The notes under the pieces are model-generated. The model saw only the letters and a list, made by a program, of their open reading frames with translations. It was not told the DNA's origin and ran no database searches. 64,000 nucleotides of DNA, taken from Bacillus pumilus (GTDB lineage Bacteria; Bacillota; Bacilli; Bacillales; Bacillaceae). Below are positions 46,677 to 55,793 of this stretch, piece after piece. Position 1 is the first letter of the stretch. Each line of letters starts with the position of its first letter. The stretch lies in the NCBI RefSeq assembly GCF_003431975.1, contig NZ_CP027116.1, positions 1,302,001-1,366,000 on the forward strand, read 5' to 3'. The position numbers and the translations under genes are program-made.

Positions 46677-47207
46677 ATGGCGACGATTTTAATTCATAAT
46701 GAAGAGAACACATTACTTGAAAGCGAGCAAGAGGTGGCAGCCTATTTAGAAAACCAGGGGGTCATTTATGAACATTGGGATATTGAAAAGCTGCCAGACC
46801 GATTATCAGAAAAGTATGATTTAACAGATGAAGAAAAGGAAGAGATTTTGACTGTCTTCCAAAAGGAAATTCAGAGTATTTCTGAAAGAAGAGGGTACAA
46901 AGCGCAGGATGTCATTTCATTATCTGATGCTACACCTAATCTTGATGAACTGCTCCAAAACTTTAAGCGTGAGCATCATCATACAGACGACGAAGTAAGG
47001 TTTATTGTAAGCGGCCACGGAATCTTTGCTATTCAAGGCAAGGATGGCGTCTTTTTTGATGTGAGGCTGAATCCAGGTGATTTAATTTCTGTACCGCCAC
47101 ATATTCGTCACTATTTTACACTACAAGAGGATCGAAAAGTAGTCGCAGTTCGCATATTTGTCACAACTGAGGGCTGGGTGCCAATTTACGAGGAAGAAAC
47201 GGTTTAA
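46677..47207 (+). CDS. mtnD: acireductone dioxygenase MtnD
   Basis: MtnD oxidises the acireductone to 4-methylthio-2-oxobutyrate and formate (Fe form) for MtnE; the Ni form gives an off-pathway product. It is a cupin with metal ligands in EHHHTDDEVRFIVSGHGIF and the second histidine in SVPPHIRHYFTL. It has 176 residues. AAAGGAGG precedes it. Last gene of mtnWXBD. Confidence 0.95.
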   Translation: MATILIHNEENTLLESEQEVAAYLENQGVIYEHWDIEKLPDRLSEKYDLTDEEKEEILTVFQKEIQSISERRGYKAQDVISLSDATPNLDELLQNFKREHHHTDDEVRFIVSGHGIFAIQGKDGVFFDVRLNPGDLISVPPHIRHYFTLQEDRKVVAVRIFVTTEGWVPIYEEETV

Positions 47208-47212
47208 TGACA

Positions 47213-47254
47213 GGAGCTGATCATTCCGCATGAGGCGGGTGATCAGCTTTTTTT
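47213..47254 (+). terminator. mtnWXBD terminator
   Basis: AGCTGATCA and TGATCAGCT form the stem around a GC-rich loop, followed by eight T. Confidence 0.88.
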
Positions 47255-47423
47255 TAGGAAAATAGGCATAAAATGAGAAAGAAAGTAGTTGATTTTGGTC
47301 TTCTGCATAGGATAAAATTCTGTTTAATCAATGTGCCAGTCCTGTCCAATTTTGAAGTTTACCCCCAAAAATGATTGGGTAAAAGGTCTTTAGGCCGTGA
47401 AAAATTAAATAAAATAAGCATAT

Positions 47424-47488
47424 TTCATTTAATTTACAAATAAAGTATAATTTTGGTGTCGAATCATTTTGAGCATAGACAGTCGAAA
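47424..47488 (+). promoter_or_regulatory. spo0E promoter with Spo0A box
   Basis: A TATAAT at 47447-47452 has a weak -35 (TTCATT, 16-nt spacer). TGTCGAA at 47458-47464, an exact Spo0A box, would cover the transcription start. AGTCGAA at 47482 differs by one base. The 47208-47508 gap holds nothing else I can identify. Confidence 0.5.
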
Positions 47489-47508
47489 TCATTGCGGGAG
47501 CTGAGATC

Positions 47509-47751
47509 ATGAATATTTATGTCAGGAAAGAACAATTGCTGATGTCCATTGATGAGAAGAGAAAACAGATGGTAGAGGCTGCTCAAGCGGAGGGCTACAC
47601 TGGTGAGACGACAATTAAATATAGTCAAGAACTGGACAACCTGATGAATGAGTATCAGCATCTTCTTTTTCATGAGAAACAAGCTGCCCCCTCCTTTCAT
47701 GATCTTGTATCTCAAATGAGTCTTCTATCCGTGAACCGTCCCTCTTATTAA
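47509..47751 (+). CDS. spo0E: Spo0E-like aspartyl-phosphate phosphatase
   Basis: A small helical-hairpin phosphatase of 80 residues with the family motif SQELD (residues 39-43) in IKYSQELDNLMNEYQHL. Spo0E removes phosphate from Spo0A~P and so delays sporulation. SIDEKRKQMVEAAQAEGYTG and the position just before kinD match B. subtilis spo0E. GGGAGCTGAG precedes the ATG. Confidence 0.88.
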   Translation: MNIYVRKEQLLMSIDEKRKQMVEAAQAEGYTGETTIKYSQELDNLMNEYQHLLFHEKQAAPSFHDLVSQMSLLSVNRPSY

Positions 47752-47756
47752 TATGA

Positions 47757-47786
47757 AAAACCGGTCTTGCATAAGCAAAACCGGCT
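47757..47786 (-). terminator. kinD terminator
   Basis: On the minus strand CCGGTTTTGC and GCAAGACCGG form the stem, followed by TTTTTC. Confidence 0.8.
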
Positions 47787-47797
47787 GAGATTTGCAG

Positions 47798-49306
47798 CTA
47801 TACTGAGTGAGCAGAAGGAAGCGTGATCAAGACAGTTGTTCCTTTATTCACTTCGCTCTCGATATCAATTGTCCCGCCATACATTGAAATGATTCGCTTA
47901 CACACGACAAGCCCAAGGCCTGTGCCTTTTTCCTTCGATGTAATAAAAGGGAGGAAGATATGCTTTAACATTTCTTCTGGTATGCCTTCACCCGTATCTT
48001 TCACTTTAATGATGACATGTTCTTTTTCAGCCTCAATGACAATCTTCAAATGACCGCCATTTGGCATCGCTTCTAACGAGTTCTTCGCCACATTTAATAC
48101 GACTTGTTTAATGTGATCCTTCGTGCAATACACTCCAACATCTTGAATTGTATTGATTTGCAAATCAACCTCAACGTTATAAAGGTTCGCCTCAGAGAAA
48201 ACGATCGGCATGATCTCACTGACAATTTCTTTGACAGAGTTATTCTGCCATTTTTCTGCTGTTGGTTTTCCTAGTACAAGAAATTCGCTGACGATTTGGT
48301 TGATCCGTTTAATTTCTTCTTCAATGACAGAAAAATAGAGCTGATCTTCTTCTGAATGATACTTCTTTTGCAAAAGCTGGATAAATCCACTGATGCCTGT
48401 TAAAGGGTTGCGAATTTCGTGTGCCGTACTTGCTGCGAGTGTTCCGATCAATTCAAGCTTTTGCGCTTCATTTTGGTGGCGCTCCTGCTGGGTTTGCCGT
48501 CTTAAAATGATATATTGAACAAGTGTGAATAAAATATTTAATAAAATAAAAGCACTGGATAAAGGGATCAGCATAACAGACAGCACTTCACTTGTAGTCG
48601 CACGCTGAGGAAAGACCTCCAGTTTCCAGCTGTTTTCATCTAAATATGTAGACACGGTGCTGCCTTTTTCTGATGCTGGATGCGGACCGCTTGTAAACAC
48701 GACATGTCCATTTTGATTCAGCATTTTAAAATGAAGGTCAGGATTCAATACATTCATAATATTTCTTAAATAATCAATTTGAATGGCAGCGACTAGTACA
48801 TTGGTGACTTCTTCATTTTCATCCAGAACAGGTACACAAATGGAGAGAATCCGCTGTTTTGTAATTCGGCTTACATAGTTGTCTGTGATCACCGTTTGCT
48901 TGGTCACTTGAATGCGCTTGAAATAATCTCTGAAGGATAGGTTGATTTTTTCCTTTAACGGTGTGGTGCTTGCAGTTACATTTCCTTTTTCGTCTAGGAG
49001 ATACAGGCCTGAAAAACGAGGTTCTTGTTTATAAATTTTCTCTAGGATGTGTTGTACTTTTTTCGTCTCAAGCGGCTGGTCAAATCCCATAGCAAGGGAA
49101 GTTAATCTCGCTTCTGTTTCACTAATTAAATAATTCATTTGGTTTTTGTGAATATTTAACATAAGTGTAGCGGTTTGTTTGTTTTTTAAGTCGATTTTTT
49201 CCGTTTCTTTTTCGTAGATAAAATAACTAATGATTAGGGTTGGAATCATGACCAAAATAAGGTACAGCCTGATCTTCTTCCAGAACCCTTTCAGTATACT
49301 CATCAT
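47798..49306 (-). CDS. kinD: sporulation sensor kinase KinD
   Basis: A 502-residue membrane histidine kinase. Helices near 12-31 and about 245-270 bound an extracellular Cache-type sensor domain. The cytosolic part has the H-box ASTAHEIRNPLTGISGFIQL (His296) and an ATPase domain with KNSLEAMP, DTGEGIPEE and GTGLGLVV. In B. subtilis it senses matrix or small molecules and feeds the Spo0A phosphorelay. It converges on spo0E, which encodes an opposing activity. Confidence 0.92.
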   Translation of the reverse strand: MMSILKGFWKKIRLYLILVMIPTLIISYFIYEKETEKIDLKNKQTATLMLNIHKNQMNYLISETEARLTSLAMGFDQPLETKKVQHILEKIYKQEPRFSGLYLLDEKGNVTASTTPLKEKINLSFRDYFKRIQVTKQTVITDNYVSRITKQRILSICVPVLDENEEVTNVLVAAIQIDYLRNIMNVLNPDLHFKMLNQNGHVVFTSGPHPASEKGSTVSTYLDENSWKLEVFPQRATTSEVLSVMLIPLSSAFILLNILFTLVQYIILRRQTQQERHQNEAQKLELIGTLAASTAHEIRNPLTGISGFIQLLQKKYHSEEDQLYFSVIEEEIKRINQIVSEFLVLGKPTAEKWQNNSVKEIVSEIMPIVFSEANLYNVEVDLQINTIQDVGVYCTKDHIKQVVLNVAKNSLEAMPNGGHLKIVIEAEKEHVIIKVKDTGEGIPEEMLKHIFLPFITSKEKGTGLGLVVCKRIISMYGGTIDIESEVNKGTTVLITLPSAHSV

Positions 49307-49507
49307 TCATCGCTCCAACGTATTACCTAATAGACTTATTATAGCATTGAACCTATCTTTATTACGATGCCTTGTGTGATTTTTAAAAAATTAGGTGATT
49401 CGTTCTGGTCTCATTTTCATGCTAAAGATGGATCAAGATGTTGACATTTTACTTATTGTTTATTAATGTCACATTAGTGGGTTGCATTTCATAAAGGATG
49501 ATAAAAA

Positions 49508-49963
49508 ATGGAAAATTATAATGTTGAAAAATCTTTGAAATTATTTATTGTATTATCACGTGCCTATCGTTCGATTAATCATCACATGAACAAACATATT
49601 GTGAAGCACGGGCTGAATCCGACTGAATTTGCTGTATTAGAATTGCTGTATCATAAAGGTGATCAGCCGCTTCAGCAAATCGGTGATAAGATTTTACTTG
49701 CAAGCGGTAGCATTACGTATGTGGTCGATAAATTGGAGAAAAAAGAACTCCTCAGTCGTAAGGCATGTGCAGAAGACCGCAGGGTGACATTTGCACATAT
49801 TACCGAGCAGGGACGAGCTTTGCTTGATGACATCTTCCCCGATCATGCGAAGGAAATTCATGAAATGATTAGTGTCCTGAGCGAAGAAGAGAAGGATGCC
49901 TGCATTGATATGCTCAAACATGTGGGTCTGCGTGCAAAGCATTTATATGATCATAAAGAATAA
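49508..49963 (+). CDS. mhqR: MarR-family repressor MhqR
   Basis: A 151-residue winged-helix repressor, very similar to B. subtilis MhqR (VEKSLKLFIVLSRAYRSINH; NPTEFAVLELLYHKGDQPLQ; ASGSITYVVDKLEKKELLSR). In B. subtilis it represses azoreductase and dioxygenase genes and responds to methylhydroquinone and catechol. No obvious palindromic operator of its own was seen. Repeat copy D follows the gene. It is paralogous to the MarR gene at 22356. Confidence 0.92.
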   Translation: MENYNVEKSLKLFIVLSRAYRSINHHMNKHIVKHGLNPTEFAVLELLYHKGDQPLQQIGDKILLASGSITYVVDKLEKKELLSRKACAEDRRVTFAHITEQGRALLDDIFPDHAKEIHEMISVLSEEEKDACIDMLKHVGLRAKHLYDHKE

Positions 49964-49991
49964 ATAAAAAAGGAAGCCGAGGGCTTCCAAT

Positions 49992-50165
49992 CAGCGTGTA
50001 GACAAACCCTCGCATTCGTTGTCAGGTCTGCGCGCTGGTGCTCACGAATGTTCAATTCGCTCCGCGCCAGTGCTCGGCCTTTCTAGACTTCAAAGGTTTT
50101 CTATCACGCTGAAAAGAAGACAAAGGGCTAAAATAAACATCATTTTAGCCCTTTGTCAACAATCT
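49992..50165 (+). repeat. 174-bp terminator-associated repeat, copy D
   Basis: A full copy in forward orientation between mhqR and convergent motB. The terminator hairpin GGAAGCC-GAG-GGCTTCC occurs on both sides (49971-49988 and 50170-50187), with the A run outside the left copy and the T run outside the right. The module-2 hairpin is GACAAAGGGCTAAAAT with ATTTTAGCCCTTTGTC, fully paired. Confidence 0.9.
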
Positions 50166-50191
50166 GAAAGGAAGCCGAGGGCTTCCTTTTT

Positions 50192-50956
50192 TTATTTTTC
50201 TTTTTTCTCAATCGGTAAAATGAGTACTTCAACTCGCCGGTTTTTACTTCTGCCTTCTGCAGTATCGTTTGTCGCAATCGGCTTGAATTCACCGAAACCT
50301 TTTGTACTAAAGTTTTCTTGGTCTAGGTTGCTGTTCTCAAGTAGAATACTTAAGAAGTTGACAGCTCGAATGGCACTTAAATACCAGTTGGATTCAAATT
50401 CAGAATTTCTGATTGGTACATTATCTGTATGTCCGCTAATGACAATGTCACGAGCGGGGTTAATGACGAGTAGTTTGGAGATTTCCTTTGCTAACGGAAC
50501 ATCTTGAGGGCGAATAACTGCCCGGCCAGAATCAAAGAAGATACTGTCTTCAATCGTAATGAGAAGACCTTCCTCTGTGAGCTTTGTTTCGAGTTTTGAT
50601 CCAAGTTTCTTATCGGTAATGAATGAATCCACTTGCTTTTTGACCTTTGTAAGAACGGCTTGGTCCCGAGCTTTTGCTTTGGCTTCTTCATCTTCTTCGG
50701 CTGCTTTTTTGATCTGATCGCTATTTTCCGTTTCTTCGGTGCTTTGCATGCTGGATTGATCCATAACACCAGTACCGCCCGTAAAGACGACATTAAACGA
50801 CTTGGCCATCTGTTCATATTTTGCCGCATCAATCGAACTAGAGGCAAAAAGCACAATGAAGAGAGCGAGTAGAAGCGTCAGAAGATCGGCATAAGGGATT
50901 AGCCAAGATTCATCTACATGGTCATCATGATCATGTTTTTTCCGTTTCCTAGCCAT
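50192..50956 (-). CDS. motB: flagellar stator protein MotB
   Basis: MotB is the stator subunit that anchors the proton channel to peptidoglycan. It has 254 residues, one N-terminal helix with the proton-binding aspartate in WLIPYADLLTLLLALF, and an OmpA-like peptidoglycan-binding domain (about 120-250, with ISGHTDNVPI and NRRVEVLI). The ATG at 50956 overlaps the motA stop by 8 nt and has AAGGAG upstream, inside motA. Confidence 0.95.
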   Translation of the reverse strand: MARKRKKHDHDDHVDESWLIPYADLLTLLLALFIVLFASSSIDAAKYEQMAKSFNVVFTGGTGVMDQSSMQSTEETENSDQIKKAAEEDEEAKAKARDQAVLTKVKKQVDSFITDKKLGSKLETKLTEEGLLITIEDSIFFDSGRAVIRPQDVPLAKEISKLLVINPARDIVISGHTDNVPIRNSEFESNWYLSAIRAVNFLSILLENSNLDQENFSTKGFGEFKPIATNDTAEGRSKNRRVEVLILPIEKKEK

Positions 50957-51743
50957 TTTGTTTTTCTCCTTCTTCAATGACAAGATTTGCACGTTCTTTT
51001 GCTGGTAAGTACATGAGTAGTTTTTGTTCAATCACTTTTGGAGACTGACCTTCAAGAACAGAAAGAATACCTTCGATCATAATGAGACGAAGCTTTACTT
51101 CTTCCTTTGATTTGCGCTTCAACTTGTTCGCAAATGGATGCCATAACACATACCCGGTAAAAATCCCAAGCAGCGTGGCAACGAAGGCCGCACTGATTGC
51201 ATGTCCAAGTGCTTCAATATCTCCCATGTTCGCAAGTGCGGCAATGAGTCCGACAACGGCGCCAAGTACACCAAGCGTCGGAGCGTATGTACCTGCTTGT
51301 GTAAAGATTAATGCGCCTGACTGATGTCTTTCAGCCATAGCGTCCACTTCTTCTGTTAAGACGTCGCGAATAAATTCAGCACTTTGACCGTCAACCGCCA
51401 TGCTAAGGCCGTTCTTTAGAAAATCATCATCGACTTCCTCAAGGCTAGCTTCTAATGCCAAAAGACCTTCACGACGAGCAATTTGAGCCCAGTTTGAAAA
51501 AAGAGGGATCATTTCTTGAATCGTTGGAAGCTTGTTGTCTTTGAAAATTTTGCCGAACAATTTTGGTGTTTTCTTAATTTCACTAGATGGGAATGCGATG
51601 ACAACAGCTGCAATCGTCCCAACAACAATAATCAATATAGCCGCCGGGTTGATAAGAGCGGTTAGACTCACACCTTTCAAAACCATACCGACACTCAGTG
51701 CAATAAATGCTAAAATAATACCAATTAACGATGTTTTGTCCAT
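50949..51743 (-). CDS. motA: flagellar stator protein MotA
   Basis: MotA forms the proton channel with MotB and drives flagellar rotation. It has 264 residues, four membrane helices and the large cytosolic loop with charged residues that contact FliG. The proline-containing segment TYAPTLGVLGAVVGLI is conserved. It is the first gene of motAB under a sigma-D promoter. Confidence 0.95.
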   Translation of the reverse strand: MDKTSLIGIILAFIALSVGMVLKGVSLTALINPAAILIIVVGTIAAVVIAFPSSEIKKTPKLFGKIFKDNKLPTIQEMIPLFSNWAQIARREGLLALEASLEEVDDDFLKNGLSMAVDGQSAEFIRDVLTEEVDAMAERHQSGALIFTQAGTYAPTLGVLGAVVGLIAALANMGDIEALGHAISAAFVATLLGIFTGYVLWHPFANKLKRKSKEEVKLRLIMIEGILSVLEGQSPKVIEQKLLMYLPAKERANLVIEEGEKQNG

Positions 51744-51782
51744 TATCTCACCAAATCCTTTAACTATCTTTTTCTATAGTTA

Positions 51783-51809
51783 ATATCGGTGTCTTCTGGA
51801 AGGGTTTTA
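51783..51809 (-). promoter_or_regulatory. sigma-D promoter of motAB
   Basis: On the minus strand TAAA, exactly 15 nt, then ACCGATAT fits the sigma-D consensus TAAA-N15-GCCGATAT with one mismatch, 40 nt before motA. Confidence 0.88.
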
Positions 51810-51852
51810 GTCAGAATATAAAATTAAGGCAGTTTCTGTGAAGAATTTTTGA

Positions 51853-51866
51853 CGAAAGCGCTTTCT
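51853..51866. promoter_or_regulatory. candidate CcpA cre site upstream of motA
   Basis: CGAAAGCGCTTTCT contains a 12-bp perfect palindrome and matches the cre consensus at 12 of 14 positions. It lies about 45 nt upstream of the sigma-D -35 element. Confidence 0.5.
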
Positions 51867-51873
51867 AGTGCAC

Positions 51874-51919
51874 CAAAAAGAAACTCCCTCTGATAGGTCA
51901 AAGGGAGTTTCTTTTTTTA
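51874..51919. terminator. strong bidirectional terminator upstream of motA
   Basis: AAAGAAACTCCCT and AGGGAGTTTCTTT form a long stem with T tracts on both strands. On the minus strand it ends transcription from clpE and the small gene at 51898 before the motA promoter. Confidence 0.88.
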
Positions 51920-52005
51920 TTTCTTTGAGCAGCTTCATCTTTAAGCAGCTCCTTTATCTTTTCTTCGTGTATGATTTTGACAAGATCATAGCTCCAATTC
52001 ATCAT
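51898..52005 (-). CDS. 35-residue charged small protein downstream of clpE
   Basis: A small ORF with GAGGTG 6 nt upstream. The product starts MMNWSYDLVKIIHEEKIKEL and ends RNKKRNSL. Its stop codon falls within the terminator. It is probably an alpha-helical peptide. No family is recognised, but the ribosome site and terminator fit are good. Confidence 0.5.
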   Translation of the reverse strand: MMNWSYDLVKIIHEEKIKELLKDEAAQRNKKRNSL

Positions 52006-52120
52006 GTGATCCACCTCTTTTTCTTTTATCGTAAAGGAAAAGAGGCGGGGAAGCGTCGGCGCTCAGATGGAACTTAGACACCGTAACATGATGGAACTGT
52101 AAATCCTTCTTAGGATGTAC

Positions 52121-54226
52121 TTATCCTTTTTTCACCACGATTTCATTATCTACTACATCTACAGTGAATCCTGAAAGTTTTTCTTCTTCAAGCAATATTT
52201 CCGTCATTTGATCTTCAACGTGCTCTTGAATGGTTCTTCGCAGTGGACGAGCACCAAATGCAGGGTGATATCCAAGTTCTGCGATTTTTTCTTTCGCTTC
52301 ATTTGTTACTTGGACTGTTAAATGTTGTTCTTTTAATTGCTCTGACAGCTCATTAAGCAGAAGATCCACAATCTTCACTAAATCATCTCTATTTAATGAG
52401 TCAAACTGAATGATGCTGTCAAAACGGTTCAAGAATTCGGGTTTGAAATAGGCGCTGAGTGAATCAATGAGTGATTGTTCTTCAATCGCTTCTTCTTGAT
52501 CAGACTGGAAGCCGACTTTGACTGCTTTTTTATCTGAGCTGCCTGCGTTACTTGTCATGATGATGACAGTATCTTTAAAGCTGACGGTTCTGCCTTGGCT
52601 GTCTGTTAACCGACCATCTTCCATGATTTGAAGGAATATGTGCTGCACATCAGGATGTGCTTTTTCAATTTCATCCAGCAAGATGATGCTATACGGCTTT
52701 CTCCGCACTTTTTCTGTCAGCTGACCCGCTTCATCATGTCCAACGTAACCAGGAGGAGAACCGATCAGTTTGGATACTGAGTGTTTCTCCATGTACTCAC
52801 TCATATCTAAACGGATAATCGCATCTCTTGAGCCGAATAATTCTTCAGCTAATGTTTTTGACAATTCGGTTTTTCCGACTCCTGTTGGTCCAACGAAAAG
52901 AAAGGAGCCTGTCGGTCTATGCTTTGATTTTAAGCCGGCTCTGCTTCTTTTCACAGCTTTCGCCACTTTTTCAACCGCATGTTCCTGACCGATCACACGT
53001 GCTTTTAAGCGGACGTCAATTTCTTTCATTTTGGTTTGTTCGTCTGCTTGCAGTTTGCTAACAGGGATACCTGTTTTTTGTTCCACAATGGCTTGAATGT
53101 CCTCTGCTGTGACGACATGTTCTTTGTCATTTGCTTTGCTTTGAAGTCTTGCTTCAATGGCTTCTTCTTCATCTCGAAGCTTTGCTGCTTTTTCGTATTG
53201 TTCTTCTTTTAAAGCAGCTTGTTTTTCAGCAGCGATTTGTGTAAGGCGGTTCGTTAGTTCATCTTCACTTGCTGCATCAATGGAAAGGTTCGCTTTTGAA
53301 CCTGCTTCATCCATTAAATCAATGGCTTTATCCGGTAGATGACGGTCTTGAATATACCGCGAAGATAATTGAACACACGCTTGAATGGCTTCATGAGAGT
53401 AGGTGACGCCATGATAGCTTTCGTACTTATCTTGAATGCCTTTTAAAATCTCGATCGCTTCAGCTTGTGTTGGTTCATCTACAATAACGGGCTGAAAGCG
53501 TCGTTCAAGAGCGGCATCTTTTTCAATTTGACGATATTCTTTTAATGTCGTCGCACCTACTAGCTGCAGCTCGCCTCGTGCAAGGGCTGGTTTTAAGATG
53601 TTTCCAGCATCCATTGACCCTTCGGCAGATCCTGCGCCTACAAGCAGGTGGATTTCATCTACAAATAAAATAATATTTTTACGGCTTTGCAGTTCTTTGA
53701 TTAACTGTTTCATTCTTTCCTCGAATTGACCACGTACGCCTGTATTCGCTACAAGTGAAGAGACATCTAATAAATAAATCTGTTTGTTCTTTAATTTATT
53801 TGGTACATCGCCGCTTGCAATTTTCAGTGCGAGTCCTTCAGCAATTGCTGTTTTCCCAACGCCTGGTTCACCAATGAGGACTGGGTTATTTTTATTTCTT
53901 CTATTTAAAATCTCAATGACTCTTGTGACTTCTTCATCACGGCCGATGACTGGATCAATGAGACCAGCATTAGCGCCATCTGTTAAATTTCGGCCAAGTT
54001 CATCGAGTAAGCCTTTTTGTGTTGGCTGCTTTCCGCTTTGTGCAGGTCCTGTTGGTTCAGAGAAGAATGAACTTCCTCCGAACAATTGAGGTCCCATTTT
54101 CATTTTTGATTGCTCCATCAAAGAGGTGTAGCAGTCTTCACATAAAACCATTTGGCTCCGGGATGAATTCACTTGCATATTCAGGCGAATAGTTGCTTCA
54201 TTTTCTTGACAATGTTGACAACGCAT
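52121..54226 (-). CDS. clpE: ATP-dependent Clp protease ATPase subunit ClpE
   Basis: A 701-residue Hsp100 unfoldase that works with ClpP under heat stress. It has an N-terminal zinc finger (CQHC...CEDC, residues 3-32), AAA+ module 1 (Walker A GEPGVGKT, Walker [14 protein letters not shown]), a UVR-type coiled-coil linker ([15 protein letters not shown]) and AAA+ module 2 ([21 protein letters not shown]). AAGGAGG precedes the ATG. Three CtsR sites lie over the promoter. Confidence 0.96.
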   Translation of the reverse strand: MRCQHCQENEATIRLNMQVNSSRSQMVLCEDCYTSLMEQSKMKMGPQLFGGSSFFSEPTGPAQSGKQPTQKGLLDELGRNLTDGANAGLIDPVIGRDEEVTRVIEILNRRNKNNPVLIGEPGVGKTAIAEGLALKIASGDVPNKLKNKQIYLLDVSSLVANTGVRGQFEERMKQLIKELQSRKNIILFVDEIHLLVGAGSAEGSMDAGNILKPALARGELQLVGATTLKEYRQIEKDAALERRFQPVIVDEPTQAEAIEILKGIQDKYESYHGVTYSHEAIQACVQLSSRYIQDRHLPDKAIDLMDEAGSKANLSIDAASEDELTNRLTQIAAEKQAALKEEQYEKAAKLRDEEEAIEARLQSKANDKEHVVTAEDIQAIVEQKTGIPVSKLQADEQTKMKEIDVRLKARVIGQEHAVEKVAKAVKRSRAGLKSKHRPTGSFLFVGPTGVGKTELSKTLAEELFGSRDAIIRLDMSEYMEKHSVSKLIGSPPGYVGHDEAGQLTEKVRRKPYSIILLDEIEKAHPDVQHIFLQIMEDGRLTDSQGRTVSFKDTVIIMTSNAGSSDKKAVKVGFQSDQEEAIEEQSLIDSLSAYFKPEFLNRFDSIIQFDSLNRDDLVKIVDLLLNELSEQLKEQHLTVQVTNEAKEKIAELGYHPAFGARPLRRTIQEHVEDQMTEILLEEEKLSGFTVDVVDNEIVVKKG

Positions 54227-54251
54227 TTGCCATGACCTCCTTATTGTAAAG

Positions 54252-54339
54252 TTTGACTTTATTTGACCAATGAATGTTAAAGAAAATGGTCTGTTGTTTG
54301 ACCATCTTTGACTATAGTATACTCTGACCTATTTTGACT
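54252..54339 (-). promoter_or_regulatory. clpE promoter region with three CtsR operators
   Basis: On the minus strand three heptad repeats of the CtsR type occur: GGTCAAATAAAGTCAAA (54252-54268), AGTCAAAGATGGTCAAA (54297-54313) and AGTCAAAATAGGTCAGA (54323-54339). A TATACT -10 lies between the last two. Confidence 0.92.
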
Positions 54340-54470
54340 TTCAACTGTTTTGCTCAAAGGTGGATAAAAATCCTTTTTTGCATTTAATCATGGTTTGTCC
54401 TTCTTTTCAAGGAACTTGTCTCATAGGATAAAAAAGAAACAATCGACAGTGATGGATGCGGAGGGGTCAC

Positions 54471-55514
54471 ATGAAACGTTCAAATGAATCCGCTTTTCAG
54501 CTTGCCTTTGTATATGTAGGAACAGTGGTTGGAGCTGGGTTTGCGACAGGAAAAGAAATCGTAGAATTTTTTGTTCGTTTTGGCTGGATTGGACTATTCG
54601 GAATTCTCATAAGCGGCGCTATTTTTACTGGACTTGGGGCAAAAATGATGCTTATTTCTAAACGGATTGAAGCAGAGTCTTATCAAGATATGAATCGGTT
54701 TTTATTTGGCGCAGCTGCAAGCCGATATATTAATATTGTCATGTTTTTTATTTTATTAGGTGTTACCTCAGTGATGATTTCTGGTGCAGGGGCTATTTTT
54801 GAAGAGCAGCTTGGCATATCAAAGGAATATGGAATCTTTTTGACGATCATTCTAAGTGTCATTGTACTGTTTAAAGGGTCAAAAGGGCTATTTGGTGTCA
54901 ACGTCCTCGTCGTCCCAATGCTCATTTTCTTTTCATTGATCGTGTTTCTTGATTCATTCGTTTTTAGCAGTAGCGAAAGTGATGTTCTTGCGCTCCAAAT
55001 GGGTGAGGGCGAGTGGATTTTATCAGCTATCTCATATGGTGCCTTTAATTTAGCACTTTCGCAAGCAGTGTTAGTGCCCGTCGCAAATGAAATGACGTCT
55101 GAAGCGGTGATTAAAAAGGGAGCATTGCTTGGGGGTGTGATGCTGACCCTTATTTTACTAGCATGCTTTTTATCTCTTTCTTCATTAAATATGCTCGAGG
55201 CGTTTGATATTCCAATGGCTCAAGTCGTGTATCAAGTAGCAAATTCCATTCACCTCATTTATTTATTTGTGATCTTCGGCGAAGTCTTTACATCTGTCAT
55301 AGGCAATTTATTTGGATTGGAAAGACAAGTGAGGGCGTATATTCGAATGAACAGTGTCTTGACAATTTCCCTTATTCTTTTATGCTGCTATTTGATTAGT
55401 AAAATTGGCTACGGCACATTGATATCAACGGTTTACCCGATTTTTGGCTATGTGAGCATCTTTTTTATCCTCTTTCTTTGTCTGAAAAAAGTGCCTGCGT
55501 CGCTTGATAAGTAA
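54471..55514 (+). CDS. ykvI: YkvI-family transporter-like membrane protein
   Basis: A 347-residue membrane protein with ten or so helices. The N-terminal segment AFVYVGTVVGAGFATGKEIVEFF is typical of amino-acid transporter-like folds, where the glycine-rich break binds the substrate. The substrate is unknown. The ATG at 54471 follows GGAGGGG; an in-frame codon at 54456 does not. The position before que genes matches ykvI in B. subtilis. Confidence 0.85.
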   Translation: MKRSNESAFQLAFVYVGTVVGAGFATGKEIVEFFVRFGWIGLFGILISGAIFTGLGAKMMLISKRIEAESYQDMNRFLFGAAASRYINIVMFFILLGVTSVMISGAGAIFEEQLGISKEYGIFLTIILSVIVLFKGSKGLFGVNVLVVPMLIFFSLIVFLDSFVFSSSESDVLALQMGEGEWILSAISYGAFNLALSQAVLVPVANEMTSEAVIKKGALLGGVMLTLILLACFLSLSSLNMLEAFDIPMAQVVYQVANSIHLIYLFVIFGEVFTSVIGNLFGLERQVRAYIRMNSVLTISLILLCCYLISKIGYGTLISTVYPIFGYVSIFFILFLCLKKVPASLDK

Positions 55515-55589
55515 AGAAAGGATAGCCTGTATGAAAAATATGTGGTACACTATCCACTGTGAAAATTGAACAAAAATCCGTGGAAACGG

Positions 55590-55660
55590 GAGAGGTTTTA
55601 GCAAAACCCTCTATAAAAAACTAAGGACTTGCCGTATCCTTGGATGTGGCATTTTTTATT
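55590..55660 (+). promoter_or_regulatory. preQ1-I riboswitch of the que operon
   Basis: AGAGGTTTTAGCAAAACCCT followed by CTATAAAAAACTAAGG (55591-55626) is the compact preQ1 pseudoknot aptamer. A terminator, GCCGTATCC-TT-GGATGTGGC with TTTTTT, follows (55631-55657). PreQ1 should stop transcription of queCDEF. Confidence 0.92.
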
Positions 55661-55670
55661 TTTTATGGCT

Positions 55671-55709
55671 GGGACACCTCATACACATGTAAAGGTGTCT
55701 TTTCTTTTG
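55671..55709 (+). terminator. second terminator in the que leader
   Basis: GACACCT and AGGTGTC close a 12-nt loop, followed by TTTTCTTTT. It lies 12 nt after the riboswitch terminator and before queC. Confidence 0.6.
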
Positions 55710-55727
55710 AGAAAAATAGGGGTTTTC

Positions 55728-55793
55728 ATGAGCCTTTCAGATGCAGCTTTGTACGATGGTATAGATCTGCAAAAGGAGGAGAACAGAAATTGA
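55728..55793 (+). CDS. putative 21-residue leader ORF overlapping queC
   Basis: An ATG with an AGGGG 5 nt upstream opens [20 protein letters not shown] plus one Asn; the TGA stop overlaps the queC TTG start as TTGA. This could couple queC translation. The frame could also be chance. Confidence 0.35.
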   Translation: MSLSDAALYDGIDLQKEENRN

